A DNA stretch of 28,850 nucleotides from Sphacelaria rigidula (taxonomy: Eukaryota; Phaeophyceae; Sphacelariales). The position numbers were made by a program, and so were the translations under genes. The notes under the pieces were generated by a model. The model did not search any database. It was not told the origin of the DNA and saw only the letters and a list, made by a program, of their open reading frames with translations. Below are positions 1 through 13,700 of the stretch, one piece after another. Location: assembly GCA_964200075.2 (NCBI GenBank), contig CAXNAA020000093.1, positions 1 through 28,850 on the forward strand. The letters are read 5' to 3'. Positions within the stretch are counted from its first letter, which is position 1; every line of letters begins with the position of its first letter.

Positions 1-980
1 CGCTCTTCACTCTCAATCGTATCATCTACTCTCAATCTCACGAAAACACTGTTAGGTGTAGACTGGCGTCCAGAATAGATGGGACGACAACACACAACAC
101 ACACATCCAACTACTGTCAAGCGTTATATTTTTTGCGCCATGGGAAGTCGTGGTATCAAATGTGCTCGACATAGATACACGCACACAAAATGTACGCCAC
201 AAACTTCGTGCCTGTGCGAGTGTCAGGGAAAATCGTCGGCATCGAGGATAATGAAGAATACCCCACGTTCTGTAACCATCGTAGAAAACGGGACACAAAA
301 CCGCGAAACGCGTTCAACGATGCCTGTGGACGATGACGGTGACTGTGATGGGGACAAGCGAGTAGCCGGCCATGCGCACTCTGCACGTCTTCAGTGATGA
401 AACCAGAGCATAATTATCAACACCGATGTCCAAGAACCCATGAACGTCTTGCGCAACCCTGGCTTGAAGCAGCATCAGCAAAATATCACACGACCTAGTC
501 GAAACATGATACAGGAAAAGGAACCCCTCGCTGGATCATGTATTGCGAACACGTATGGAGGTCCTTTCAAGGTAGCTTAAGGTATTCTGCACATCGGCAC
601 GTACGTCAAAACCTGACGCGTCCCACCGTGACACTAACGCTAGCCACTACGGTTGACCGAACCGTCGCCCGTGGGCACAGGACGACTGGCCATGTCAAGG
701 GTTCTTGATTTGTCGGCATGATCCCTGTGACTACCGCGGCACACGCACGTGCGACAACCCTGAACTCACTCAGCCGAAGGACGCGTAGTCCGAGCAGGTC
801 CAATACCCACTCGTCCCTGGCAGATATCGCTTCTGTCGTCTGCTCGCCCTTCTCACCGTGATCATGGTGAGGAGCACGTGAGAAATCTACATGACGGCTG
901 CTCCCTGTGCAGTACACTTGAAAAACAAATCACCCTCGGTACCGCCCTCCCGCACAAAAACTGCACACTACCCAAACAAA
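1..980. other. 3' flank of THOC2, probably containing its 3' UTR; no gene seen
   Basis: Downstream of the THOC2 stop on the minus strand. I find no homologous coding sequence on either strand. The minus-strand reading shows no AATAAA and no TGTAA that I could spot, so the poly(A) site is not placed. A short AC-rich tract lies at about 89-107. The open frames present are under 105 codons and look like chance. Confidence 0.4.
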
Positions 981-1745
981 TCAATTCCGGCGCTTGTCCT
1001 TACTGCTCCGGCTCTTCTTGCTTTTCTTCTTGTCCTTCCTGCCTCCATCTCCATCTTCCTCCGACCTGTTGCTGCTGCGGTCCCTGTCGTGACGCCCTCC
1101 CTTCCTACTACTGCCACGGGCGTCGTCATCATGATACCCACCGCCTTCCATAACCCCACCACCGGATCCCCCACCACGACCATGACCGTCATACATTGGA
1201 GATCGATCCTTATGCATGTCTCTTTGCGACATCTGCATCCTGCTTCCCCCACCCCCTCCTCCGCCACCTCCATAACTCCTGGGCCGTGCCGCATCATCAC
1301 CGTACCCCCTGGACCACCCCGCATCAACTGAAGATCTCGAAGGCCCCTCCTCGACAGGCATCTGCATCGCGTCTGCTGGACGCATCCTCTTGCTATCAAA
1401 AGCCTGGCTAGGGTCCCCTTCCTCGAAGTAGTCTTCCGCGTAACCGCCCACGTCACCCCCCCCACCACGATCTGAATCCACGCTACGGCCCCTTTTTGCT
1501 CGCGAGGACGTGCCCCCCCCTCCCCCCCCTCCCCCACTGCCGGTTCGCTCTACCGTTCTGCCTCCCCCGCCCCTTGAAGTCCTTGAACGTTGTTCATCAT
1601 CGTTCACCCGAGGGCTACGGCCGTTGTTGTCGTCAGTGTATCCACCCCCCCGAGAGGACCCTCCCATGCTGCTCCCACCACCACTCACACGTACGTTTGG
1701 GTCATCCCGAGAGCTTCGCCTGGAGGTGGTGATAACAACCTCCCT
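981..1745 (-). CDS. THOC2: THOC2 exon 26, terminal, RS/RGG-like C-terminus
   Basis: This terminal exon ends with TGA at 983-981, after KSKKSRSSKDKRRN. It contains Gly runs of eight (about 1510-1535) and nine (about 1243-1270), RGGG and SRGGG motifs, and a Lys/Arg/Ser tail typical of THOC2. The start is the least secure: GCAAG|AGGGAG fits phase 0, but in-frame CACAAAG|GAA (near 1820) would add about 25 residues. The reading frame itself is open from 2117 to the stop. Confidence 0.85.
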   Translation of the reverse strand, partial: REVVITTSRRSSRDDPNVRVSGGGSSMGGSSRGGGYTDDNNGRSPRVNDDEQRSRTSRGGGGRTVERTGSGGGGGGGGTSSRAKRGRSVDSDRGGGGDVGGYAEDYFEEGDPSQAFDSKRMRPADAMQMPVEEGPSRSSVDAGWSRGYGDDAARPRSYGGGGGGGGGSRMQMSQRDMHKDRSPMYDGHGRGGGSGGGVMEGGGYHDDDARGSSRKGGRHDRDRSSNRSEEDGDGGRKDKKKSKKSRSSKDKRRN

Positions 1746-4700
1746 CTTGCTTGAGGCGTGAGAGACTGCGAGTGTTCCTGTGCCTGTCAGCGAGCCCGTG
1801 CCTCGCTCCATTTCCTTTGTGGCCAGTGTCTGGCCGTGTGTTGACAGGAGCGAAATGACACGGGGCATAGGTGCGTATCTACAGTCAGATAGCGTACGTA
1901 CCCCACGGCCAACATGCTCCAGACTGAATATTTGACGGGATGGTTGTCCCAAAGCAGTACAGTACAAAATTTCAGACAGGAAGTCTCTCCACAAGCATAT
2001 TAGTGACGGAGCAGATTCCTCGGTACACAAGTTGTACATGGCTGAGAATAAACACTCAAGCCGGCTCGACGTGTGTCCTGCATAACAGCAGACGAAAATA
2101 CCCATAGAGCATCGCACAAAAACCAGAAAAAACTAACCCCCTCAAGCGCGTTCTTCAACGTGCAACCCTGCCCCTAGCACGGACCTTGGCACGAGAATCC
2201 GCGTCACTGCCCCTGCTTCCCCGCTCTCGACTGTTCCTGGCCGCCCCCCCCCCACTGGATTGCTGTGTTTGCCCCTGGGCCGCCCCCCCTCCATCTCTTC
2301 TATCTCCCTTGGCTGCAGGAGCCCTAGAGGAGGTGGAGGTTTGTGCAGACCTCCCGCTTAATCTACTGGTTGCGGCGGGTGTTTTCGCAGATGCTACAGC
2401 ATTCGTGGATAGCGTACCGTTGCCGCTGCCTGGCACGGTGGAACTTGACGTCTTTTGGCTCGAGCTCTTGCTGCTGCTGCCACTGCTGTTGGCAGCTACT
2501 CTTTTGCTCTGTCGAGTTGCGCGGAGACAGGAGCAGTTGCGGTGGCGTAAGGGTAAGTTCCAAGCATCTGTACGTGTTGCATGATAAGTGCATGTCACGT
2601 GCTGCATGCAGTCTTACATGAGCATGTCAAAGACCTCACAGTCCCGAAAGTGTACGCTGTATTCTAATGCGGGCAAGACACGAGGGGACAACACAACCTC
2701 TGCAACGTCTTCAACCACCGCCCCCTTCCCTTCCATCCCTTTCCCCTCCCCCAAAACCGGACCTCTTGTGCAGTGGACGAACCAGACCCTGCGGACGTCC
2801 CTCCCCCTGATGCACTAGCAACGGTAGAACCACCGCCTTTACCATCCATTCTCAGCGTCTTCGTAGGCCGAGTCACTTGCTGCGAAGTCGGGCTAGCACT
2901 GTCTCGACTCCTCTTCGATGCCGACCCCCCCCCGGCTTGGCCACTCTGTGATACAGCTGCTGCTCCCGGGGACGCTTTACCAACGGTTGTTTTGTTGCTA
3001 GCCGACGGCGAGGACACACTCGGCTCTTTCTTTACCGTGGCGGTAAGGTGGCTGGTGGCGTTGGTGGGTGTGACAGATTTTGCTGCACTTTGCGAAGGCT
3101 TGGAGGTGGTCGTGGATTTGGAGGGCACGAACGGCGCAGCTGATATGGACAAGGATGTCTTGCTGCTAGTGCTACCCGCACTCTTGCTGCTGTTCGCGCG
3201 GTTTAGACCTTCGACCGTGCGTCCGCTAGGCTTCGTCGTGCTTGCTGCTGTTGCCACAGCTGGAGGGGTGGATGTTTTGGGCGTGGCAGCATTTGTCTTC
3301 GAAGACCTGCCAATCAAAAGCCACGCGAATACAAGACACGGAGGTGCATTAGGGCGTGGATAAGTTGCAGCTCCACGTATCAACATCAGATATCATGCCT
3401 GGTGTTTTTGTACATGACCTGCTGGGATAGCGCGTCTAAGAGTGATGAGCGTATGGCCAATGAGTTAGCCCTTAAACGCGCTGCGGCGTGAATAATGCAG
3501 CCGTGCTGTCACCCCCAACACCTCACGCACGCCGCGTTTTACCACGCCTACGGAAAACCTGTCGGGAGTGTGTGCCCAAAGCTGCGTACAGGTCACCAGG
3601 CAACTCGCAGGATCACGTCAAATGAGAGCACGCGCTGGGCACATGATGAAGGAAGTCATCGTGGCAACTTGTGGCGACATTCTCAACGTCACCTCTCACG
3701 TTTGGGAGCTGACTGACAAGGTACCAACCACTCACTGTGCTATGTCTGGTATACATCTGTAAGTCTATTCGCAATTGATGACCAAAATTGTAATTCTAGA
3801 CGTTCAAGGTACGAAACTCGCCCGCTAGAAGCCGTGGTGGTCTTGTTTTGTCCTTGTGGTGTAGGCTTGGGAACGTCAGGGTCAGGTCCAGCTTCAGCGA
3901 TCTGCACACCACAACAAAGCAAGTAAATAGCCGAACAGAAACAAAACAAAGTCGGCATGAGATCAAGCCATGCTCCGCGAAGGTCGGTAGAAACAAAACA
4001 ACCTGCGAATGATCCAATGAAAAGCGCCAGCGCCAGCGACTGATGATGACCGGAATACACCACCGGCTCCGCACTCTAGTGAACATTGTAGTAAATTGGT
4101 CGGAAAGCAGAGAAAGCAGAGAGCCAGCCCACAGACATGAGGGTATGATAAAATAAAGCCCTTGCGATCTACGAATCAAATTGTTCCACGTGCCTCAATC
4201 CCAGACACACACCAGACACACGGCCGTGCTCGACGATGAGAAGAAGCTACCCCACCGGCACAGGAGCACGGATTACAACGAAGCAGTGCCCACACCACTT
4301 GCCGATAAATGTTTCACGTTACACCATAAATATGCTGGATCATACATGAAGCTACACTTGATTGCGCAATACAACCGCCGGCTATCAAGGAACTAAGGTG
4401 AGCACCTGCTTCTTGAGCTGCGTAACTACCCCAGTGCAAGGCACGCGAATGTCATCCCTGGGCTCGTTGGCTTTGTCTGTCATTGGTTCCAGCTTGGCGA
4501 GCAGCATCTTCCTCTCCGCTTGGGAAAGAGGGCATGACTGACAACGAAGCACATTATGCGTGAATAGCAGCAGCGGCGATAGCACACGAAGAAATAAGGT
4601 ATGGTCGCGTACTGACCCATGATGGCATTGCAGGGATTGATGTGACCTGTCAATCCGTCGACCTGAGGGTTTGCTGTAGGGTTAGAGATTGCATATTTTC

Positions 4701-7700
4701 CACGTTAAACTCCCGCGCCCTGCTGGTCTAATGGTACAAGTGGTATGAGTATCAATAGTGCGGGGAAAACGCGGATTCGATTCTTGGCACATGCCTTGGG
4801 TCCGATTTCCGTCGTTGAAAGCGTGAGAACGTGACTTAAAATATTATGTTTGGCTAAGTTTGTTGGACGACAGTCCACGGATTGCGGGGGTGTTGGTCGT
4901 GATCCACTGCGCGATACCAAAATGTACAGCATGTACTCGGGGAGAGATGGGTTGATCCCTTAAGACCGTCAGACCATGGACTTGTCCGGAGGAAGGAGAG
5001 GAACTAAAAACGAGGGGGGGGGAAATGCATTTGGGTGAATCTTTTCGTACGCGCGAAACGGTATTTGCAGCACATGCCGACTACTGGTTGGCGCCTAGAA
5101 CTGATTCTACGGTACCCCACGTTCGGAGTGGGAAAATTGACGATTTCTTCGTGATTGGCGATTTTCTTGGGTTATTTTGCCTGCCCCCGCTCATCACATT
5201 GAGGACCTGAAGATACTAGTATCAGCGCCACATGCCAAGAAAAAAAACCATCTGTACTTGATATTGAGTGGCTTGCGGGCTGACGGGTCATCGGGGGTCC
5301 TGCCACTTCGGTATTTTCGGTCGATCAAGCCTGTTCTGATCGCATTTTTGAAGAAATGAAACAGCTTTTTTTTAAATTTCATCTATTTACTGCACTAGAG
5401 CCGAATAACTGTGTCACGGCCAATGGCACCCTCCTGATAAACAAGGCATCTACGCGTATCGCCCGATGCCACCGACCAACACTAAGTTGGGCACTGGAGA
5501 GGGAAGACGATCTGTTTATTTTATCGGAATCTATCAACACTACCAAATTCGAGTTCTATCGAAGAGTATAAGCGAGCGAAATCCCAACATAGGCGGTCCC
5601 CATTTGGAACGTGGGGGTGGGGTACCACATGTCCGGAGCAGCACTACAATCGAAAAAATCCCCGGTGGGCAAACAGCGTTACAGTACCGAGTAATGAGTC
5701 AAGTTCACTATAAAGTGATGAGTCAAGTTCACTATCAATTGACCGGTATTGTATCCATTAAATCCACCGAACCAAACAACTGGTCAATGACTGATCAAGA
5801 GGTGAGTGGTGAGAGTCCTGAATAGAGGCCATGTACCTCAACGATCTTGCTGAACATGATTAGACCGCACTTGATGAGGAGGAACTCATCGCTGGTGAGG
5901 GCTGCCAGCAGCGTCTTCGTCACCTGGTGCACATATTGCCGCACGCCGCAACGAGACACCAACGCACACCAGTACGAGGCATCGAGGTTACAGTGACGAA
6001 ATATCAACCATGTGTCAGCGATGGGTTCAGAACTCACAGCAGCACAGCACTTCAACAAAGGCAGAACGGCGAAACGAGGACAGCAGAAGACGAGACGACG
6101 ACGGTGAGGCAAACACAAAAGCTACGAGATGGGCCAGCCTGAAAACGGACAGTTCTCGTACCATCGATAACGTTTCAAGTTCAACGCTTATGCCGGATAC
6201 AAGTATGTCGCTGTGAAGAGCAGACCAACCTGCTGATGCACACTGTTGTAAAAAAAAGAGAGAAAAAAAAATGCACGATAACATGAAGATAACGACGGAG
6301 CCAAGTTGTGAAAAAAAACACCATGTGTCGGGATTCGAACTCCATGGCCCTCCGCCCTTGTGGAAGTCTCGTCCAGTATACCAGCAAGACATCGAGGTGA
6401 AACGGTGTCACACAAAAAGTGGAATGCACGGCCCAATTTGAGGAGTTTTGAGCTGAATTTTAACACGTACGTTCTGCACGTCGAACGCAAAAATTGACCG
6501 CGAAATCGGTTTGTTGAGCTTTGATATATTTAATTTTTGGTTAGAATCTCAAACTGGCTCTAATTCGCTGTTCGCTTTCTTTTTTTTTCTTCTTCTGGCT
6601 ACCGCGGTCCGTTCTTGCGTCTCGATTATACCTCATGAAAACCTTTTATCAAAATTTCAGCTTGTGACTCTTGAAAACAAGCCGTGCACGGCTGATCAAG
6701 CACCACAACCCTCTGCAAGCTGGCCCAGTAATAACAACGTACGAACACGAACCAAAGCGATCCCAACAGCAACGCGAGATGCAACAAGCGACGCAGCTCC
6801 AGCCTATGGTGACGGGGCGAGCTCGTCATGAACGAAATGTGAAAAGCACAAGACGAAAAAGTGAAAGCGGAAGCTATCACGTAAGTGGCAATACATCACG
6901 CGTTACCTTTCCTGCGAACTACGCCACATCTTAAATTTCCCAACAGAAAGGGCACTATCTCTGCATCATATATCGTAACACGCCGAAGCACAGAGTGTGG
7001 TGCTGACAGTCAGCTTACCTGCATGCTCCACTTCGCCGAAACCTCGACGAAGTGCTTCTGCGCAACCTGCGGGCCCTTGGCTGTGTCGTTGTCGTTGTAG
7101 GCGTTATCGCGAACGAAATGGAGGAAGAAGAGCAGATGCGTGAAAAGACGTGAGCTGTATAATTGATTGATGTTTGTAAAAAATGCTTGACACGTGAACA
7201 CAGGTCTGGCCACGGCAGTCTCGCAGTTGTTTCCCTTGTCGTACTTGTGAGCTAGTACTAGTGACCTCACCCCGTCTTCAAAACAAGTCCCTGGCCTTAC
7301 GGGATGAAGCCGTATCTACCGCGGTATTTACCTCGCACATCATCACCGCATGTCGAATAATGACCAATGCCGCGGTCTGTTGACTCTTCATTTCCCGAAC
7401 TTCCCTGGCAAAAAAAGTCATGGTGAAGTTCAAACCCAAGAGATCTCACAAACGCTCATGCCCTCGCGAGCGTGGTGGCGAAAACGTTTTTTCCAAGAAG
7501 GGAGGTCGTAATTTCAACTCACCCCCTCCCTCGGGACGAGCATTTGTCTCCATGTCTCCAGAGTCAATCCTTCCCTCCCCCGGTACACCCCCAATATTTT
7601 GCTATCGAGGATTAGATCAGCACTCCCACACCCCGTCCATCTCGCCACATCATCTTTGCTACTCACATCTTCACGCTTTCAACGACAAAAACCGGACTCT

Positions 7701-10700
7701 GCTAAAAACAAAACCCGCATGTGTCGGCATGTGTCGGGGTTCGTACCCCCGACCTTCCGCCGCCAAAGTGGCCATTGGTGCAGCAGTCAAGACCACCAGG
7801 GCGCCGCGGCTGTAGTGTACAGTGTACTGCGAAAATACCATGGCCAAATGGCTCCGCCGGTCAATTGGATAGCCGTACAGTCCGTGAAACCTGGTTTTGC
7901 AGCTCCTCAAGGATGCAATACCACAGCACTGTGAAGGCATAAGAGCTGAAAGCCTCCACGCGACGCGGCCTCGAATTCCCTCGCCCCCGACCTCCCAGAC
8001 AACGCTTCCTTAGCTACTACTGAACGGGCACCTTTGGGATCGGTGTTTCCCGCTGCGTGGGGTTGTAGGTTGAAGCCGTGCTTAGTAGCAGCCTCCATCT
8101 TGAAGATAGCCTCATTGCCAGACTTGCGCCACTCCCTATTTGGGTCACGAAAAGCGCCGGCGGGAGATGAATTCATTTTATACATGGTGAACATTGCAGA
8201 ACTGACGGGTCGAGAGGTTTCATCGCAAGGGCGGTCCACAAGCAAGTGGTCGCCTACACGCGGCACCATCCTTACGAGCACACCTCAGTGGGATGATTTT
8301 TTTTCCAGTACATGTTCCAAGACAAGAGAGACAAGGCTCCCTCTCTACGTCGACAGTATTGCCACATGTTTCAACGTAGTATTCCAAGACGAAGACGATA
8401 CTTACTTGACATTTTCGAGAAGGTCTTTCAAGAAGAAGCCCAGGCTGGCCGCTTCGTACTGCGTCTTGCACAGCAGCGTAGGACACATGCACAAGAATGA
8501 CTTCTCGTAGAACAGGAGGCTGCATGGCACAGTAATGAAAAAAGCACACGCGCGCGTCAGATGAGATTGAGGAATTAATTTCGATGCACTGAGGATTGTC
8601 GGCAGATCCCGAGGTCCTGAGCGTGCGTTGCGTACAGTGGACGTAGAAACACACAGAACAAAGCACCTTTGCGCACCGACATCGCACATGGGGATAGAGG
8701 TGTCGAAGTTCACATGCGACGAAAGTTGACTAAATAGACGGAGGCCTGCGGGGGCATTGTACGTGCACACAGCTCGCCTCAAACGTGAAGGTGGTCAAGA
8801 TCTACGGTCAAGAGCAGGCAACAACAATCCTGAGGGTCTACAGCGCATTTAGGGCTTGAATAAAGCTAACGCGTGTAAACGGAACGCACAACACCCGCGA
8901 TCAACAAGCCCTTTTCCGCTCGAACTGGGAAATTCAACCAAGCCAATGGCAGCACAGAGTGAACACAACCGACCCCTATTCGGACGGATCGTCTGCGCTT
9001 GCTTGTCCGCGGTCGATGCTCATCTTTTAAACCATACTAGCAACGTAAATTGATTGGACAGCCGCAACATTGCTGTTGTCTGCGGGAGACGATCTGATCA
9101 TTTCACCTGTTGAAATCGGGGGCCTCAATGGCATGTAGAGTGTTGAAAAACTTAGAGCAGAAGTACGCCTCCTCTGGACCCATGCCGATTCGAGGCGCCA
9201 CCAGGCTTTTTAGCACAGCCTGCAAATACGTTGGCGCCATGACCCACTTAGTTTATAAAAGTATTAGTCATGAGTCAGTACGCATCAATTGGGTCATGAC
9301 CTATACTACAACATTATTCATTGCCGAGCACTGTTTTGGTCATTTTCCGGCTATACAACGCGTGCGAGCCAGCCATTCTTCAATTTATATACCCCCCAAT
9401 ACGCGTACGACAGTTGTGTCATGATCCGGCACTACGCAGAAACCGCAACATTCTGACAACTGCTGCTGATTATAACGTACGATTATAACGTACGAGAACG
9501 ATAGAAACTACTTACACGAACGCTCTCGGCTCGGTCTGGCTGATCGTTTTTGCGGAACAGCTCCCCTTTGATCTCTCGAAGCTTGTTCTTCACCCGTTTC
9601 ACGTGCGCCATCTGTTCCGCTTTTTCTTTCTCCAAAGAGGACACCATAGGGTCACACCTGAAGTTATCAAAGAATAACGACGACAAACATGAAACTGTGA
9701 AAGACGCTTACAGTAGGTAAACAGTGCAACGCAACGGCACAAGGCTCACCATGGTACCTGTATCACCGTACCACACGTGATGCAACCATACGACAAATCA
9801 ACAAGGCGGAAGGAAATAGCAAGCAACACGGGAAAAAACACACCCCAGAGGGCGAAGCTGTACCGCACTCCCGGTGACGCTTCACACCTCATAACTCCCG
9901 TCAGAAAACGAAATGGACACACCGGAATATTACTTTTTTGCGGCACTGCACAACTCCGGTAGCATCTTATCGATGTGCCTAATTAAAGTGCACATGTCAA
10001 CGGCCGTTTAAGCTCAAGCCCCAAACGACACAGGCCATCACCGGTTGAAAGTAACAGTACTCCTGAAAGTGGACGTTCTAAGCGATTAAATTGCTACAAA
10101 CCCTACCGTGTCAACTTTCATACCCCTACGCTTCTCGGTTTCCAAATTCAAGAAAGCCGTCGGCTATACCGCTCCAATTTTCAATGGTAGCAGGGGAATG
10201 CGTCTTCTACTGCATTCGTATGCAAAGGAACAGTTCCTCAAAATCAGCCTGGCGATGCCTTTTTTCCATCTCCGCGACCCCGTCTGTACACTTCACATCC
10301 AGACAGATTTTTCCACTGTTCCAAAGTTCCTACCGCCGCCACCACTATAACCTACATCACGCCTACTGGCGATGCACGTGATACTAGCTGCTATTGAGAA
10401 TCGACCAAGAACGTGCGCTCAATGCCTTTACGAAAACCCGAACGCGTGCTCGCCTCTTGAGATCAGTCTCGTACTGTATCTTTTCGGCCTTGTTGAGCTT
10501 CTCCGTAGCGTTTACGTCCTCGTGCAGCTTGCTCTTCGCTCTGCTCTTCGCGTCCTGCATGTTGCTCACCACCGCAGCATACCGTTTCGTTGGCACGTAG
10601 ACATCACTCCTGTCAACAACAATTGCGTAATTGTACGTGAGGGGGAATGCGAGATTGGATGAGATTGGATGAGATGAGGATGGGGTGCTTGTCACGTAGA

Positions 10701-13700
10701 CATCGCCCGCCCTTCACCACAAACACACCAACATTAGCCTGTGCAAAAGCTGGATGGTGGTGGCGGCGGCGAGTGAAGGGGGGCCATGAATGCAGACATG
10801 TAATCTCGTGACGCGTTACACCCAGCGGCTTGGGGGCCTGCGTCAATTAAAGCCGTACTACCACCGAGGGGAGGCCGCGGAGGAAATCGTGTTTCAGAGT
10901 GTTCAGCAAGTATCAAGTCATGAATGCCGCAAAACTCATCACGCGCAGGGGAATCGACCGGGCGAAGCAAACATTCAGTGTGCATGGAGGTGGAACGAGC
11001 GAGAGCGGCTGAATCCAACAAGACAGTGATCGGCTAAAGGTAGTTTCCCGTAGAGTGGACCGCTACAGAAACACGGGTACCCGGAGGGCGCTCATCAAGT
11101 CGAGTAGTAAGAGTCCAGACATACGGTGCTCGAGATGTTAAGACATCATTTGTCTTGGTTCTAGGTAGTTCGAGAGCGTCTTGCCCACAAGACATGATAC
11201 TCACAGAGAGAGAGCCCAAAAGACGACGAGCAGCTTGGAAGCGAGAGGGTCCGAGTCTGGGATAAGGGTGGTTATGTCATCCTCCAGCGCTTTGATGAAG
11301 CGGTCGGGCAGTGTTTCCACTTTCTCATCGACTTCTTTCTTCGTCTTTCGATGCAAAAAAAACGTAACGGCCGAGGCCACGCGGTGACGGACGACAGTGA
11401 CGAATAAGGCCAATCGGTCAAGACACACGAGCATGGATGGCAACACGATCATACACAACCAACATGTCGCAGTGGGTGTGCCACAACAGCACGAAAGTGC
11501 TGAACCGAAGAACCAACACCACAACAACAGGCGTGGTGGGAAGCACGGAATCGAGCCCCACGTTTCTGGTTGACAGCAGCCGGTGACATCATACCCACAT
11601 AATAAGGGTAGGTGACTATCACACTGGCGGCCCATCTAGGAACATGGTACGGTCTGGAGCAGCGCTGGCGCCGCACGACTATTTCCACTGGTTGCCGATG
11701 AGCTACACGTGCCTACATGAGGAGCGATGCGAGTGAAAGAGACACGCCATAGTCCACTAAACACATCCGCACCTTGCCGAACCAGTGCTTCATCAGATTG
11801 TCGTTGATTATTGGACGCCAGATGTGAAATGCCACCCGCGGCTCCAGCTTGTACGTTTTGATCTGCAGCCGAACGAAAAAGAGCACGGGGGAGAGGAAAG
11901 AAGAAATGAAAACAGTCTACTCGTCAACAAGGCAAGTATGCTACACGGGAAAAGATACCACACACACTCCCGAATCGCAAGCAAAGAAGCGACATGAAAC
12001 ATGAACAAGTAAGTCCTGGCAAAACAAATAGCACCGTCATACCCCACAGTTTCTGAGGCCACAAATGCTCAACCAAACGCGGCATGTTCCATGGAGATAT
12101 GCCGGCGTCCGCTCCGACCTCCGTACAATGAGGAACGCTTCCGGTACAGTCCTGAACTGCTCGCTTTGAACCGACGGGCAAACGGATCACAAAACAACGT
12201 CAACTCACCAAGGCTACGAGGCTGGGGCACTTGCTTTTGATCCAAGCCTTGGACGAACACACGAACTCTGATGCCTGCAGCATTGTCGTGTGCGTCTCGT
12301 CCGATCGATGACCCAGCACCTGAAACAGTGGCAGAAAACATCACATCAAACTAAATCGGCGACAACTACTTATCGAACAAGCACGAGGAATGGGATGCCC
12401 GCGAACTTAGCGCATGCTCAACTTGGAATAAGACAGGTCGAGCAGCACGACGACACACTCCAGCTTTGGGCAGCTGCAACCTTCCAAAAACGGCCTCAAG
12501 ACGAAGCCAACAACAGCAAGTCAACCAAATAACGCTATCACCGATCATAACATCATGAAGCCCGATAGTCGTGGGTGCTACTGCACTCGCCTTGAGATGA
12601 GGCTGGGGTCTACCCCTCATCTGATCATCCAACGATCCCCCCTCATACAGCAACGCCTCCGTTTGGTGCGCCGGCAGAATCACTAACGGCACAGCCGCCC
12701 CCGCTTTGTCCATCCCATCCTGCAGCATTTTCTGCGCCTTCTTTATGGGCTTCACGGTGGCTCCGAAGCTTGCGTTTTCCTGCCTCAACACGTCCCCCCC
12801 ACCCTTGCCGTCCACCTGCGCCTGGGTGATGCTCCACCCGTCCAGGACTTGAACGCCGCCTGCCTGATGCAGAACCTCTCTCAGAACCTGCACAGGACAC
12901 GCATCATACGTGGGTGTAACTTCCTACTTACACTGACGTACCGACGACGTATCATGTGCGAGGAGCATCATCTACACGAGCCGCATATCGTTCACGTAGT
13001 CTAGGATAAGTACCACGTTGACGGATAATTGAGTGGTTGGTCATGGGCCCTGCATCGCACATCGACGTCAAAACTCTTGCCGAGGCGGAGGGTTGTATAC
13101 TCCGTTATCGACGATAGGTACCTATTGTTTCCTTTGCCTTGCCGCCACTTGGGTTTTGTAATTTTCGACATGGACTCTTGCTACGATCGCGTCGGAATAC
13201 AGCTCTCCTTTACATACTTGCACGGAGGTTTTTCGTTGAGGAGTAACCATGTCACATACGTGGTTTCGTTGTGTGAAATGGCTCCTCGAAACACCTTCTC
13301 ACGTGGTGCCTATGCCAACGCGGGGTGTTTGGTTTGATAGGGGATTTGGGGGGGTGGGGGGGGGGGGGCACCGTTCATATGACGGTCGCCTGATTTTCAT
13401 CACAAAACGGGTTTCAGCGGGGATTCGGGTCCACTCAGCATGGCGACTTCTTGTGGTCATTGAGAGAAGCAGAATGTCAGCAACATCGTGGCATTCAGTA
13501 CGGCTGTGTATAAGAACCAATGAAGTCATTCGATAGCGACAGATTGTGATCCATTGATTTTGGTGGCCAGCGGGACCAATATATCAAAATTTTGCCAATC
13601 CTGCTGTTGTCGTCATCCACCCCACGCACACATGTTATGCCATTTGTCACTATTTCAGGCTCCATGCACATGAGAGTTGCAAAACATGCATCAAGATTGT

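Noticed and set aside
891-1761. Several plus-strand open frames (up to 146 codons)
   Set aside because: Shadows of the GC-biased, low-complexity exon 26 on the minus strand.
2773-3363. 196-codon open frame on the plus strand
   Set aside because: Exactly antisense to THOC2 exon 24. The Leu/Val/Ala-rich product is what results from reading a Ser/Thr/Ala-rich exon backwards; no start context or homology.
8136-8209. Upstream in-frame acceptor for exon 19 (CCGTCAG)
   Set aside because: Would insert about 25 residues into a stretch that otherwise aligns with THOC2 without gaps; CCAAATAG at 8136 fits better.
11547-11610. B-box-like GGCTCGATTCC on the minus strand with a weak A box
   Set aside because: Only one box is convincing and no SINE core or tail follows.
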